Position numbers and translations under genes: made by a program. From positions 139,334-203,333 of the forward strand of contig NZ_QGDS01000001.1 in NCBI RefSeq assembly GCF_003149105.1: a stretch of DNA of 64,000 nt, in the 5' to 3' direction. The notes under the pieces are model-generated. The model was not told where the DNA came from. It made no database searches and worked only from the letters and a program-made list of their open reading frames with translations. The DNA comes from Faecalicatena contorta. Its GTDB lineage: Bacteria > Bacillota > Clostridia > Lachnospirales > Lachnospiraceae. Shown piece after piece: positions 35,392-42,880 of the stretch. How positions within the stretch are numbered: position 1 is the stretch's first letter; each line of letters begins with the position of its first letter.

Positions 35392-35468
35392 GCTCCCTTT
35401 CCAAGCGTGGAAAGGGCGGGGGGATAGGTTGACACATTCAGCGCAACAAGAACGGAGGTGCTTAAATC

Positions 35469-35822
35469 ATGAAACGACCTTTAGCATACATTACTGCCGC
35501 GTGGTGCGGCAATCACGATACGGATACCAAACAGGCGGCGCAGTATTGCCGGGCAGTCTATGAAGCCGGGTTTTCCCCGGTTTGCCCGACCCTGTATCTT
35601 CCGCTTTTTCTCAATGACGCAATCCCGGAGGAACATAAAAGCGGCATTGATATGAGCCGGGATCTCCTGCGCCGCGCCCATGTACTTGTCGTATGCGGAA
35701 GCGATATTGACGAGGACGTGAAAAACGACATTGCCGTTGCCGGGCGGCTGAACATCACGGCAACCACGCTGGACGGGATTCTGACCGTGAAAACACAGGG
35801 GCAGGAAAAAGACCATGCTTGA
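35469..35822 (+). CDS. DUF7768/DUF4406-like protein
   Basis: The 117-residue protein reads MKRPLAYITAAWCGN... with SRDLLRRAHVLVVCG in the second half. This resembles small nucleoside deoxyribosyltransferase-like proteins (DUF4406/DUF7768) found in phages and conjugative elements. Function is not known. The start follows ACGGAGGTGCTTAAATC. It overlaps ardA by eight bases, so the two are coupled. Confidence 0.75.
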   Translation: MKRPLAYITAAWCGNHDTDTKQAAQYCRAVYEAGFSPVCPTLYLPLFLNDAIPEEHKSGIDMSRDLLRRAHVLVVCGSDIDEDVKNDIAVAGRLNITATTLDGILTVKTQGQEKDHA

Positions 35823-36522
35823 AGCCTTTGTTACCAATCTTGGACGGTATAACGAGGGATATTTGGACGGGGAGCCTTTAAAGCTCCCTGCCACCACCGA
35901 GGAAGTGCAGGCTCTTTTGAAGCGTATCCATGTGGACGGTGTGCGGTATGAGGAAATTTTCATTACTAATTATGAAACCGACATTCCCGGTCTGCGTGAC
36001 TGCTTAGGAGAATATGAAAGCATTGATGAGTTGAACTTCTTGGCTTCCCTGCTGGACGATATGGAGGAATGGGAGTTAGAAAAGTTTTCTGCCGCCGTGG
36101 ACTTCGGGGAGTACAACAGTGTACCCGCCCTAATTAACCTTACGCAAAATCTGGATTGCTTTGAGTTTTACACCGGAATTGAGAACGAGGACGATTTGGG
36201 CCGCTACTATATTGAAGAAATGTGTACGCTGGAAATTCCGGAGCATTTGGAAAACTACATTGATTATGAAGCCTACGGACGGGATATGAGCATGGACGAG
36301 GACGGACGCTTTACCGAAGGCGGATATGTGGTGCGGACAGGCGACAGCTTCACCGAGCTTTACTGCGGCAGGGAAGATTTACCGGAAGAATACCGGATTT
36401 TCGCTTATCCCAAACCGGAAAAGCTTTCTATTCGTGACACACTCAAACAGTATCAGCAGATGATTGACAACGCACCGTACACCTCAAAAGACCGCTCTGC
36501 CCCGTCCTGTGAGGAACGATAA
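35815..36522 (+). CDS. ardA: Antirestriction protein ArdA
   Basis: ArdA mimics the negative charge and bend of DNA and blocks type I restriction enzymes when an element enters a new cell. The protein of 235 residues is highly acidic, with three ArdA-type segments (for example LGEYESIDELNFLASLL and EYNSVPALINLTQNLDCFEFY). It overlaps the preceding gene and is a usual early gene of Tn916/Tn1549-like elements. It is followed by the first AT-rich cargo insertion. Confidence 0.93.
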   Translation: MLEAFVTNLGRYNEGYLDGEPLKLPATTEEVQALLKRIHVDGVRYEEIFITNYETDIPGLRDCLGEYESIDELNFLASLLDDMEEWELEKFSAAVDFGEYNSVPALINLTQNLDCFEFYTGIENEDDLGRYYIEEMCTLEIPEHLENYIDYEAYGRDMSMDEDGRFTEGGYVVRTGDSFTELYCGREDLPEEYRIFAYPKPEKLSIRDTLKQYQQMIDNAPYTSKDRSAPSCEER

Positions 36523-36525
36523 AAA

Positions 36526-36558
36526 AACAGCTACGAATTAGTTAGACCGTAGCTGTTA
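36526..36558 (-). terminator. Terminator of the SnoaL-like gene
   Basis: Stem AACAGCTACG / CGTAGCTGTT. The T-run exists only when read on the minus strand, so it ends the minus-strand cargo gene rather than ardA. Confidence 0.8.
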
Positions 36559-36604
36559 AGGAAAGTAATACAATTTTATAAGACATGGTGAAAACTGGTG
36601 GACA

Positions 36605-37015
36605 TTATGCAGGTTTAATGATTTCTGCATTAAAGAGGGCTTCAAAAGTATTGACAGCTCCACCATGCTCGACAATTTTGCCATCAACAATTTTGTCAAT
36701 GTCAACACCTGTCATCCGCAATTTTTTGCCTGTGGGTTTCATGCCCAGCCATTCCCCCTGATGTGTCCCCTCCATAAGAAACTCTGAGATTATCATATCG
36801 CCATCAGCGTATTGGCGAATAATTGTCATTTTCAAATCAGGATAGGTTTTTCTGACATCTACCATATGTTGTTTCATGCCCTCAATACCTACGGGGATAA
36901 TATCTTCTCCTATTCTTACCGTGCAGTTATCTGCAATATATTCAGGTAATTCATTAAGAAGGTGGTTTGAGGTGATATGTTCATAAAAGTACTTAACTTT
37001 TTCCAAGTTATCCAT
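36605..37015 (-). CDS. SnoaL-like / ester cyclase family protein (cargo)
   Basis: The 136-residue protein has the SnoaL-like NTF2 fold pattern (MDNLEKVKYFYEHI...GIEGMKQHMVDVRKTYPDLKMTI...GEWLGMKPTGKKLRMTGVDIDKIVDGKIVEHGG). Relatives include polyketide cyclases and many small enzymes of unknown substrate. Base composition is much more AT-rich than its neighbours and it is on the opposite strand, so it is a later insertion into the conjugation module between ardA and DUF6674. Ribosome binding site AGGAGCTTATT. Confidence 0.82.
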   Translation of the reverse strand: MDNLEKVKYFYEHITSNHLLNELPEYIADNCTVRIGEDIIPVGIEGMKQHMVDVRKTYPDLKMTIIRQYADGDMIISEFLMEGTHQGEWLGMKPTGKKLRMTGVDIDKIVDGKIVEHGGAVNTFEALFNAEIIKPA

Positions 37016-37090
37016 AATAAGCTCCTTTATTCATTTCAAATTATATTTTTAGGTTAATAATACCACATTTATACAGTTGAAACAATTGTC

Positions 37091-37115
37091 ACTTTGGGTC
37101 AACTTGGCCCGAAGT
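37091..37115. repeat. 25-bp palindrome, copy 3 of 16
   Basis: Ends 20 bases before the DUF6674 start. T at arm positions 5 and 9, both giving G-U pairs in plus-strand RNA. Confidence 0.93.
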
Positions 37116-37135
37116 GTGAAAGGAGGTTAAAGCCT

Positions 37136-37933
37136 ATGGCAAAAACGAAAACTACCGCCGAGCCGATTTTGGAAAATGAACACGTTAAGGAGCTTTTGGC
37201 GATATTGCGGGAAAACAATTCCCCGTCCACAAAGGATTTTCTTGCGGTTCTGCATCATGTCGGAGCAATGGAAAAACAGCTTGACGCCGCTGTAAAGGAG
37301 CTTGCCGCCATGCGGCAGGAACTCCGAACAGCACAGGAACAGAACCACCCGGTTAAGACCGATTTGCAAAAGGCGGTCATTGTTATGCAGGGGCAGGTAT
37401 TGGACTTGCGGGATAAATTGGCGGAGCTAAAGCAAAGCGTCATAGACGGTTGTAAGAACGCCGTTACCGCTTTTAAGGAAACCGGCATTTCCGCGCTGGA
37501 TAACGTAGCCCGGTTCTTCAAGGTGTGCCCCACTTTAGAAGCCATGCGGGATATGCTCACAAAGGATATTCAGTACGACGATAAGGCTATTGCCAAAATC
37601 GAAGCCATCAGCACCGAATACCATCAAGCCGGGCGGCATTTGAAAAACATGGGTCGGGTCATGCTTGGCAGAGAAGCGGCACAGGAAGTCAAACGGCCCG
37701 GTAAGCTGGCGGCGGTCATATCTGCCCCATTTCATGCGGAGCGTTCCCATTTTTCCAGTATAAAAAGCCATGTAGAAAAATCTTTGAAAACGCTGGCACG
37801 GTTGGAAGAACGGGCGGCAGAGAAAAAGCCCTCTATCCGGGAAGCTCTTGCGACCCACAATGAAAAAATCGCGCAAGAACAAAAGGACACTCCCACCACA
37901 GAACGCCCCCGCCCTGTCAATGCGGAGAGGTAA
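37136..37933 (+). CDS. DUF6674 family protein
   Basis: The 265-residue protein is largely helical with a coiled-coil stretch (about 40-100) and is of the DUF6674 type found in conjugative elements of Clostridia. Function is unknown. The ATG at 37136 follows GAAAGGAGGTTAAAGCCT; a start at 37094 inside the palindrome is rejected. It ends AER, like several other genes of this element (NAER). Copy 4 of the palindrome starts three bases after the stop. Confidence 0.75.
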   Translation: MAKTKTTAEPILENEHVKELLAILRENNSPSTKDFLAVLHHVGAMEKQLDAAVKELAAMRQELRTAQEQNHPVKTDLQKAVIVMQGQVLDLRDKLAELKQSVIDGCKNAVTAFKETGISALDNVARFFKVCPTLEAMRDMLTKDIQYDDKAIAKIEAISTEYHQAGRHLKNMGRVMLGREAAQEVKRPGKLAAVISAPFHAERSHFSSIKSHVEKSLKTLARLEERAAEKKPSIREALATHNEKIAQEQKDTPTTERPRPVNAER

Positions 37934-37936
37934 CAC

Positions 37937-37961
37937 ACTTCGGGCCAACTTGGCCCGAAGT
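37937..37961. repeat. 25-bp palindrome, copy 4 of 16
   Basis: Exact consensus; starts three bases after the DUF6674 stop and lies 47 bases before pcfB. Confidence 0.97.
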
Positions 37962-38008
37962 CCTCCCGCATATACGATTGTCCTATCTGGCAGGAAAGGA
38001 GGAATTTC

Positions 38009-38482
38009 ATGCAGGAAGATATTGAACGCCGGACGGTTGCCCTATCCGTCAATGCCACAAAACTGACGGGCCGGACACTGGCAAAGGTGCTGGCGGCAGC
38101 ACTCCGGCAGATACAAAAGGGCCATCAGAAACGGCAGACCCCACAGGGCAGACAGAGCGTAAAAAAGCTGATGAACCACGGTGTTTCTACCAATAGCCTT
38201 GATTTGTCCGGGGATACGAAGCTGTTTGACCGTGTGGCCCGAAAATACAATGTGGATTATGCTTTTCATAAAACAGGGCCGGACAAATACCTGCTGTTCT
38301 TCAAGGCTGGACAGGCGGACGCTATCACCGCCTGTTTTGGCGAATACACAAAGCTGGTACTGAACCGGAGCAAGAGCCGCCGCCCCTCTATTCTGAAACA
38401 GTTAAAATCCTTTGCCGACAGGGAGCGCACCAAACCGCGTCAGCAGGAACGGAAACGAGAGGTGGTGCGGAATGAACGATAA
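38009..38482 (+). CDS. pcfB: PcfB family conjugation protein (DUF3801)
   Basis: The 157-residue basic protein starts MQEDIERRTVALSVNATKLTGRTL and belongs to the PcfB/DUF3801 family. In pCF10, PcfB is thought to help the coupling protein PcfC recognise the relaxosome. The next gene here is indeed the coupling protein, overlapping by 11 bases. Start site AAAGGAGGAATTTC. It follows copy 4 of the palindrome. Confidence 0.87.
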   Translation: MQEDIERRTVALSVNATKLTGRTLAKVLAAALRQIQKGHQKRQTPQGRQSVKKLMNHGVSTNSLDLSGDTKLFDRVARKYNVDYAFHKTGPDKYLLFFKAGQADAITACFGEYTKLVLNRSKSRRPSILKQLKSFADRERTKPRQQERKREVVRNER

Positions 38483-40304
38483 AATCCGTAAATATGTGAT
38501 TCCCAATGTTCCCTATTTGTTTGTGCTGTGGTTCTTTCTGAAGCTCGGCACAGCCTACCGTCTTGCGGCAGGTGCAGACTTTGGGGAAAAGCTAATCGGC
38601 ATGATGAAAACCACAGGCCCGGCGTTTGCTTCATTTGCGCCGGGCTTTGTGCTGTCCGATTGGCTCATTGGCCTTGCAGGGGCTGTCATGCTCCGGCTGG
38701 TGGTATGGTATAAGGTAAAAAACGCAAAAAAGTTTCGGAGGGATGTGGAATATGGCTCGGCCCGGTGGGGAACGGCAAAGGACATCAAGCCCTTTATCGA
38801 CCCCAAATTCAGCAACAACGTAATACTTACAGGCACGGAGCTTCTTACCATGAACACCCGCCCGGCAAATCCCGCCAACGCCCGAAACCTTAACTGCTGT
38901 ATCATAGGCTCCAGCGGAAGCGGGAAAACCCGCTTTTGGCTGACCCCACAGCTTTTACAGGCTCATTCGTCCTATGTGGTGGTTGACCCAAAGGGCGGCA
39001 TTTTAGAGCAGGTAGGCTCTTTTCTGAAAAAGCAGGGCTACAAAATCAAGGTATTCAACAGCATAGATTTTTCAAAATCCATGCACTATAACCCGCTGGC
39101 CTACTTAAAGACAGAAAGCGATATTTTGAAGTTTGTAAACGCTCTGATTGAGAACACAAAGGGCGACGGCAAAGAGGGCGACCCGTTCTGGACGAAAGCG
39201 GAAACACTTTTGTATTGCGCTTTAATCGGCTATATCGTCTTTGAGGGGCCGGAGGAAGAACGCCATATCAATACCCTTGTGGATATGCTGAACAGCATGG
39301 AAACAAGGGAAGATGATGAAAATTTCAAAAATGCTGTGGACTATATGTTCCTTGGCTTGGAAAAGCGCAACCCCAATCATTTTGCGGTGCGCCAGTACAA
39401 AAAATTCAAGCTCGCCAGCGGCAAAACCTCAAAAAGTATCCTGATTTCCTGCGGAGCCAGACTTGCTCCCTTTGACATTGGACAGCTCCGGGAGATTATG
39501 AGCTATGACGAAATGGAGCTTGACCGCATGGGTGATAAGAAAACCGCTACCTTTTTCATCATCAGCGACACCAATACGACCTACAACTTCATTGTTGCCC
39601 TTGCCTTTTCGCAGATGTTCAACCTTTTGTGCGAACGGGCCGACAGCAAATTCGGCGGCAGACTTCCCCATCATGTAAGGGTATTATGGGACGAAGCCGC
39701 CAATACCGGGCAGGTTCCTCAACTGGAAAAGCTGGTTGCCGTTATCCGATCCCGCGAAATATCCTTGTGCCTGTTTTTACAGGCACAGAGCCAGTTAAAG
39801 GCTCTGTATAAAGACCACGCTGAAACCATTATGGGGAATATGGACAGCGTGATTTTTCTTGGTGGGCGGGAACATTCCACCATCAAGGAGCTTTCGGAGG
39901 TTTTGGGGAAAGAAACCATTTCCATGAAGACGGAAAGCCGCACACGGGGTCAGTCGGAAAGCTATGGACAAAATCTGCAACGGCTTGGCAAGGAGCTTAT
40001 GACAATGGACGAACTGACCACCATGCCGGGCAACAAGTGTATTTTACAGCTTCGCGGTCTGCGTCCGTTCCTATCCCTAAAATACGATTTGAAACAGCAC
40101 CCCAATTACAGGTATACCGCCGAAGCCGACAAGCGCAACGCTTTTGACGCTTCAAAGCTGGTAAACCGCCGCATGAAAAAGCTCAATCCCAATGAGCAGT
40201 ATATCGTTTATGAAGTAAATGCCGACGAGGAAACCGTCGCCATAGACGAGAACGAGGACATTCTCAACTATGATGATGTGGACGACCCGGAAGCATTTGC
40301 ATAA
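38472..40304 (+). CDS. VirD4/TraG-type conjugative coupling ATPase
   Basis: The 610-residue protein links the relaxosome with the type IV secretion channel. It has two N-terminal membrane segments (about 10-75), Walker A GSSGSGKT near 146-153 and Walker B VRVLWDEAANTG near 400-411, typical of VirD4/PcfC/TraG. The ATG at 38472 overlaps pcfB; an upstream start at 38412 lies deep inside pcfB. The stop codon's last base is the first base of palindrome copy 5, and a terminator follows. Confidence 0.95.
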   Translation: MNDKIRKYVIPNVPYLFVLWFFLKLGTAYRLAAGADFGEKLIGMMKTTGPAFASFAPGFVLSDWLIGLAGAVMLRLVVWYKVKNAKKFRRDVEYGSARWGTAKDIKPFIDPKFSNNVILTGTELLTMNTRPANPANARNLNCCIIGSSGSGKTRFWLTPQLLQAHSSYVVVDPKGGILEQVGSFLKKQGYKIKVFNSIDFSKSMHYNPLAYLKTESDILKFVNALIENTKGDGKEGDPFWTKAETLLYCALIGYIVFEGPEEERHINTLVDMLNSMETREDDENFKNAVDYMFLGLEKRNPNHFAVRQYKKFKLASGKTSKSILISCGARLAPFDIGQLREIMSYDEMELDRMGDKKTATFFIISDTNTTYNFIVALAFSQMFNLLCERADSKFGGRLPHHVRVLWDEAANTGQVPQLEKLVAVIRSREISLCLFLQAQSQLKALYKDHAETIMGNMDSVIFLGGREHSTIKELSEVLGKETISMKTESRTRGQSESYGQNLQRLGKELMTMDELTTMPGNKCILQLRGLRPFLSLKYDLKQHPNYRYTAEADKRNAFDASKLVNRRMKKLNPNEQYIVYEVNADEETVAIDENEDILNYDDVDDPEAFA

Positions 40305-40328
40305 CTTCGGGTCAACTTGGCCCGAAAT
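40304..40328. repeat. 25-bp palindrome, copy 5 of 16
   Basis: Overlaps the last base of the coupling-protein stop codon. Two deviations: T at position 9 and A at position 24. Confidence 0.9.
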
Positions 40329-40330
40329 GA

Positions 40331-40357
40331 CAGCCGCCGGAAATGGCGGTTTTTTTG
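40331..40357 (+). terminator. Terminator or attenuator before the Maff2 gene
   Basis: Stem CCGCC / GGCGG with loop GGAAAT and seven T residues. It would reduce read-through from the coupling-protein gene into the channel genes. Confidence 0.75.
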
Positions 40358-40396
40358 TACCCGAAAACAATATGAAAATATGGAGGTAATTAGATT

Positions 40397-40609
40397 ATGG
40401 GATTTTTTACAAGTGCAGTTAGCACCTTACAGACCCTTGTTGTGGCTCTTGGCGCGGGTCTTGCCGTATGGGGCGTTATCAATCTTTTGGAAGGTTACGG
40501 GTCGGACAATCCGGGCGCGAAATCGCAAGGGATTAAACAGCTTATGGCCGGGGGCGGCGTTATCCTGCTGGGAACAACGCTTGTACCTATGCTTTCCAGC
40601 CTGTTTTAA
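40397..40609 (+). CDS. Maff2 family small membrane protein
   Basis: The 70-residue protein has two hydrophobic segments (about 10-30 and 48-66) and the Maff2 pattern GVINLLEGYGSDNPGAKSQGIKQLMAGGG. In position and size it resembles VirB2-like pilin or channel subunits of type IV secretion systems in Gram-positive conjugative elements, but this is inference. Start site ATGGAGGTAATTAGATT. It is 12 bases upstream of the VirB6-like gene. Confidence 0.85.
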   Translation: MGFFTSAVSTLQTLVVALGAGLAVWGVINLLEGYGSDNPGAKSQGIKQLMAGGGVILLGTTLVPMLSSLF

Positions 40610-40620
40610 GGTAGGCCGGT

Positions 40621-41487
40621 ATGGATTTTCTCACCGACTGGATTAACGAATGGATAAAGGGCCTGCTGGTAGACGGTATCATGGGCAATTTAATCGGCCT
40701 TTTCGAGAACGTGAACGACCAGATCGGAGAGATTGCAACGCAGGTGGGAACCACGCCGAGGAATTGGAACCCCGGCGTATTCTCCCTCATACGGCAGCTT
40801 TCCGAAACGGTTGTCCTGCCGATTGCCGGACTGGTGCTTACCTTTGTCATGTGCTATGAGCTGATTCAGATGCTCATTGACCGGAACAACCTGCACGACA
40901 TTGACACATGGATTTTCTTCAAGTGGATATTCAAGACCTTTGTCGCGGTACTGCTTCTTTCCAACACGTTCAACATTGTAATGGCGGTATTTGATGTATC
41001 GCAGAGCGTCATTAACAGTGCAGGGGGCGTGATTGCAGGAAATACAGGGGTAAGCCCCGATATGCTGGACAGCTTGGAAGCCCAGCTCATGACAATGGAA
41101 ATCGGCCCTCTGCTCGGTCTGTGGATGCAATCCTTTCTGATTAAGATTATTGTCGTAGCAATCAACATTGTTGTGTTTGTCATTGTGTACGGCAGAATGA
41201 TTGAAATTTATCTTTTGACCAGTTTAGCACCCGTGCCAATGGCAACCTTGGTCAACCGGGAAATTGGCGGCATGGGCCAGAATTATCTGAAATCCCTGTG
41301 CGCCGTGGGCTTTCAAGGCTTGCTGATTTTGGTATGCGTGGGGATTTACGCAAAGCTGGTGCAGAGTATCGCCGTAGGCGGCAACCCCATTGGAGCCATA
41401 TGGACGGTTATCGGCTATACGGTTCTACTTTGCTTCACCATGTTCAAGACGGGAAGCCTTGCAAAATCTATTTTTGGAGCACACTGA
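40621..41487 (+). CDS. VirB6/TrbL-like conjugation membrane protein
   Basis: The 288-residue protein has five to six membrane segments and an N-terminal amphipathic part (MDFLTDWINEWIKGLL), the form seen as VirB6/TrbL-like or CD0411-like protein in Tn1549-type elements. It should form the inner part of the transfer channel. It follows Maff2 closely. Palindrome copy 6 starts two bases after the stop. Confidence 0.85.
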   Translation: MDFLTDWINEWIKGLLVDGIMGNLIGLFENVNDQIGEIATQVGTTPRNWNPGVFSLIRQLSETVVLPIAGLVLTFVMCYELIQMLIDRNNLHDIDTWIFFKWIFKTFVAVLLLSNTFNIVMAVFDVSQSVINSAGGVIAGNTGVSPDMLDSLEAQLMTMEIGPLLGLWMQSFLIKIIVVAINIVVFVIVYGRMIEIYLLTSLAPVPMATLVNREIGGMGQNYLKSLCAVGFQGLLILVCVGIYAKLVQSIAVGGNPIGAIWTVIGYTVLLCFTMFKTGSLAKSIFGAH

Positions 41488-41489
41488 CA

Positions 41490-41514
41490 ACTTCGGGCCA
41501 ACTTGTCCCGAAGT
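41490..41514. repeat. 25-bp palindrome, copy 6 of 16
   Basis: Starts just after the VirB6-like stop and ends 21 bases before the next start. One deviation, T at position 17. Confidence 0.95.
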
Positions 41515-41535
41515 GAGAAAGGAGAAATTCTTACT

Positions 41536-41997
41536 ATGAGCAACGAAAAAACAACGGTTCCGCAGGAAACGGAACAGGCGGCTCTGCCGCTGAAACTGGA
41601 CGTTACCGCCCGGCTCATTGAGCCAAAGGGCAACCTTGTAGGCTTTGCCAGTCTGAAACTGAACGACTGCTTTGTGATTGACGATTTCAAGATTTTACAG
41701 AGCGACAAGGGCATTTTTGTAGGTATGCCGAGCAAGCCGGATAAGACCAGCAAGTCCGGCTACCGGGATACGGCCCGCCCCATCACAAAGGAGTTTCGTG
41801 CCGAGCTGACGGAAGCCGTGACAGCGGCCTACCATGCAGAGCTTGAAAAGTTGCAGACCCGCGCTGCTGCCATTGCTTCCCCCGAAAAGCAGTCTATCCC
41901 GAAACAGCTTGCGGAGGGCGCGAAACAGGCGGCACAGGAAAAAGCCGCCCGGCCTGCTCCTGCAAAGGCCGGTAAGACCAAAAATGCAGAAAGGTAA
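41536..41997 (+). CDS. SpoVG-like regulator of the conjugative element
   Basis: The 153-residue protein has a SpoVG-like domain (about 16-105: VTARLIEPKGNLVGFASLKLNDCFVIDDFKILQSDKGIFVGMPSKPD) followed by an Ala/Lys-rich tail ending NAER. SpoVG proteins bind nucleic acids site-specifically and act as regulators in Firmicutes. This copy belongs to the element and may regulate it. The ATG at 41536 follows GAAAGGAGAAATTCTTACT; palindrome copies lie on both sides of the gene. Confidence 0.83.
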   Translation: MSNEKTTVPQETEQAALPLKLDVTARLIEPKGNLVGFASLKLNDCFVIDDFKILQSDKGIFVGMPSKPDKTSKSGYRDTARPITKEFRAELTEAVTAAYHAELEKLQTRAAAIASPEKQSIPKQLAEGAKQAAQEKAARPAPAKAGKTKNAER

Positions 41998-42004
41998 TAT
42001 TGCT

Positions 42005-42029
42005 ACTTCGGGCCAACTTGGCCCGAAGT
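42005..42029. repeat. 25-bp palindrome, copy 7 of 16
   Basis: Exact consensus, seven bases after the SpoVG-like stop and 18 before the next start. Confidence 0.97.
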
Positions 42030-42047
42030 GCCGGAAAGGAGGATTTT

Positions 42048-42446
42048 ATGCTCTATCAACAGCCGGAACAATCGCCGTGGGGCAAGGTGCAGACCTGTGA
42101 TATTCTCTGCCCCGGCGTGTTTCTTGTGAGTACCGCCAGTCATGGCGGCACAATGGTTGCAAAGGATATGGCGGCGGTGCTTTCTTCTGCCGCGATCAAG
42201 TGTGGCTTTCGTCACAGCGGTTTTCTCTGCTTTGAGGAAGATACACAGGAAGATGTTGCCCTGCGGGAGCTTTTAGATAAAAAGCTGTGGACGATTCCTG
42301 ACCGCATTAGGGATAAGTCTGCTTTTGAGGAAAACATCAATAAGTCACTTCGGGAACACAACCCGGACTATTGGCGGATACGACAGGCCGGACTGGAAAA
42401 GACCCCGGCACGGCAGACGGTTCCTATCCACAATGCAGAACGATAA
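42048..42446 (+). CDS. Conjugative-element protein of unknown function
   Basis: This 132-residue protein (MLYQQPEQSPWGKVQTC...SHGGTMVAKDMAAVLSSAAIKCGFRHSGFLCFEED) is a regular member of Tn1549-like modules; I think it is of the DUF7007 type but am not certain. It has no membrane segment. The start follows GGAAAGGAGGATTTT. It ends HNAER. Palindrome copies 7 and 8 flank it. No biochemical role can be given. Confidence 0.7.
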   Translation: MLYQQPEQSPWGKVQTCDILCPGVFLVSTASHGGTMVAKDMAAVLSSAAIKCGFRHSGFLCFEEDTQEDVALRELLDKKLWTIPDRIRDKSAFEENINKSLREHNPDYWRIRQAGLEKTPARQTVPIHNAER

Positions 42447-42449
42447 TCA

Positions 42450-42474
42450 ACTTCGGGCCAACTTGGCCCGAAGT
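42450..42474. repeat. 25-bp palindrome, copy 8 of 16
   Basis: Exact consensus, three bases after the preceding stop and 19 before the prgI start. Confidence 0.97.
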
Positions 42475-42493
42475 CAGAAAGGAGGATTTTTCA

Positions 42494-42880
42494 TTGGCCT
42501 ATGTAAGCGTACCAAACGATTTATCAAAAATAAAAACCAAAATGGCGTTCAATCTTACCAAACGCCAGCTTTTATGTTTTGGAACGGCGGCGGTAATCGG
42601 GATTCCGACGTATCTGTTTACCCGTACTTCCATTGGCAATACCGGGGCTATGCTCTTAATGATAGCCCTTATGCTCCCTTGCTTTCTCATTGCCATGTAT
42701 GAGCGTGACGGACAGCCGCTGGAAAAGGTGGTGCAAAATATTGTCCGCTCCAAATTCCTGTGGCCCCGTACAAGACCTTATCAGACACAGAATTTCTATT
42801 CCTACCTAAGCAACCCCGGAAAGGAGGTTTCACCCAATGGCACAAAAAACAAAACGCCCGCCCGTTCCCGTAAAAAGTAG
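42494..42880 (+). CDS. prgI: PrgI family type IV secretion protein (VirB3-like)
   Basis: The 128-residue protein has the PrgI pattern AYVSVPNDLSKIKTKMAFNLTKRQLLCFG followed by two membrane segments. PrgI acts with the VirB4 ATPase in Gram-positive conjugation. The start is TTG 42494, nine bases after AAAGGAGGA. Its 3' end overlaps the virB4 start by 44 bases, which indicates tight coupling. Confidence 0.87.
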   Translation: MAYVSVPNDLSKIKTKMAFNLTKRQLLCFGTAAVIGIPTYLFTRTSIGNTGAMLLMIALMLPCFLIAMYERDGQPLEKVVQNIVRSKFLWPRTRPYQTQNFYSYLSNPGKEVSPNGTKNKTPARSRKK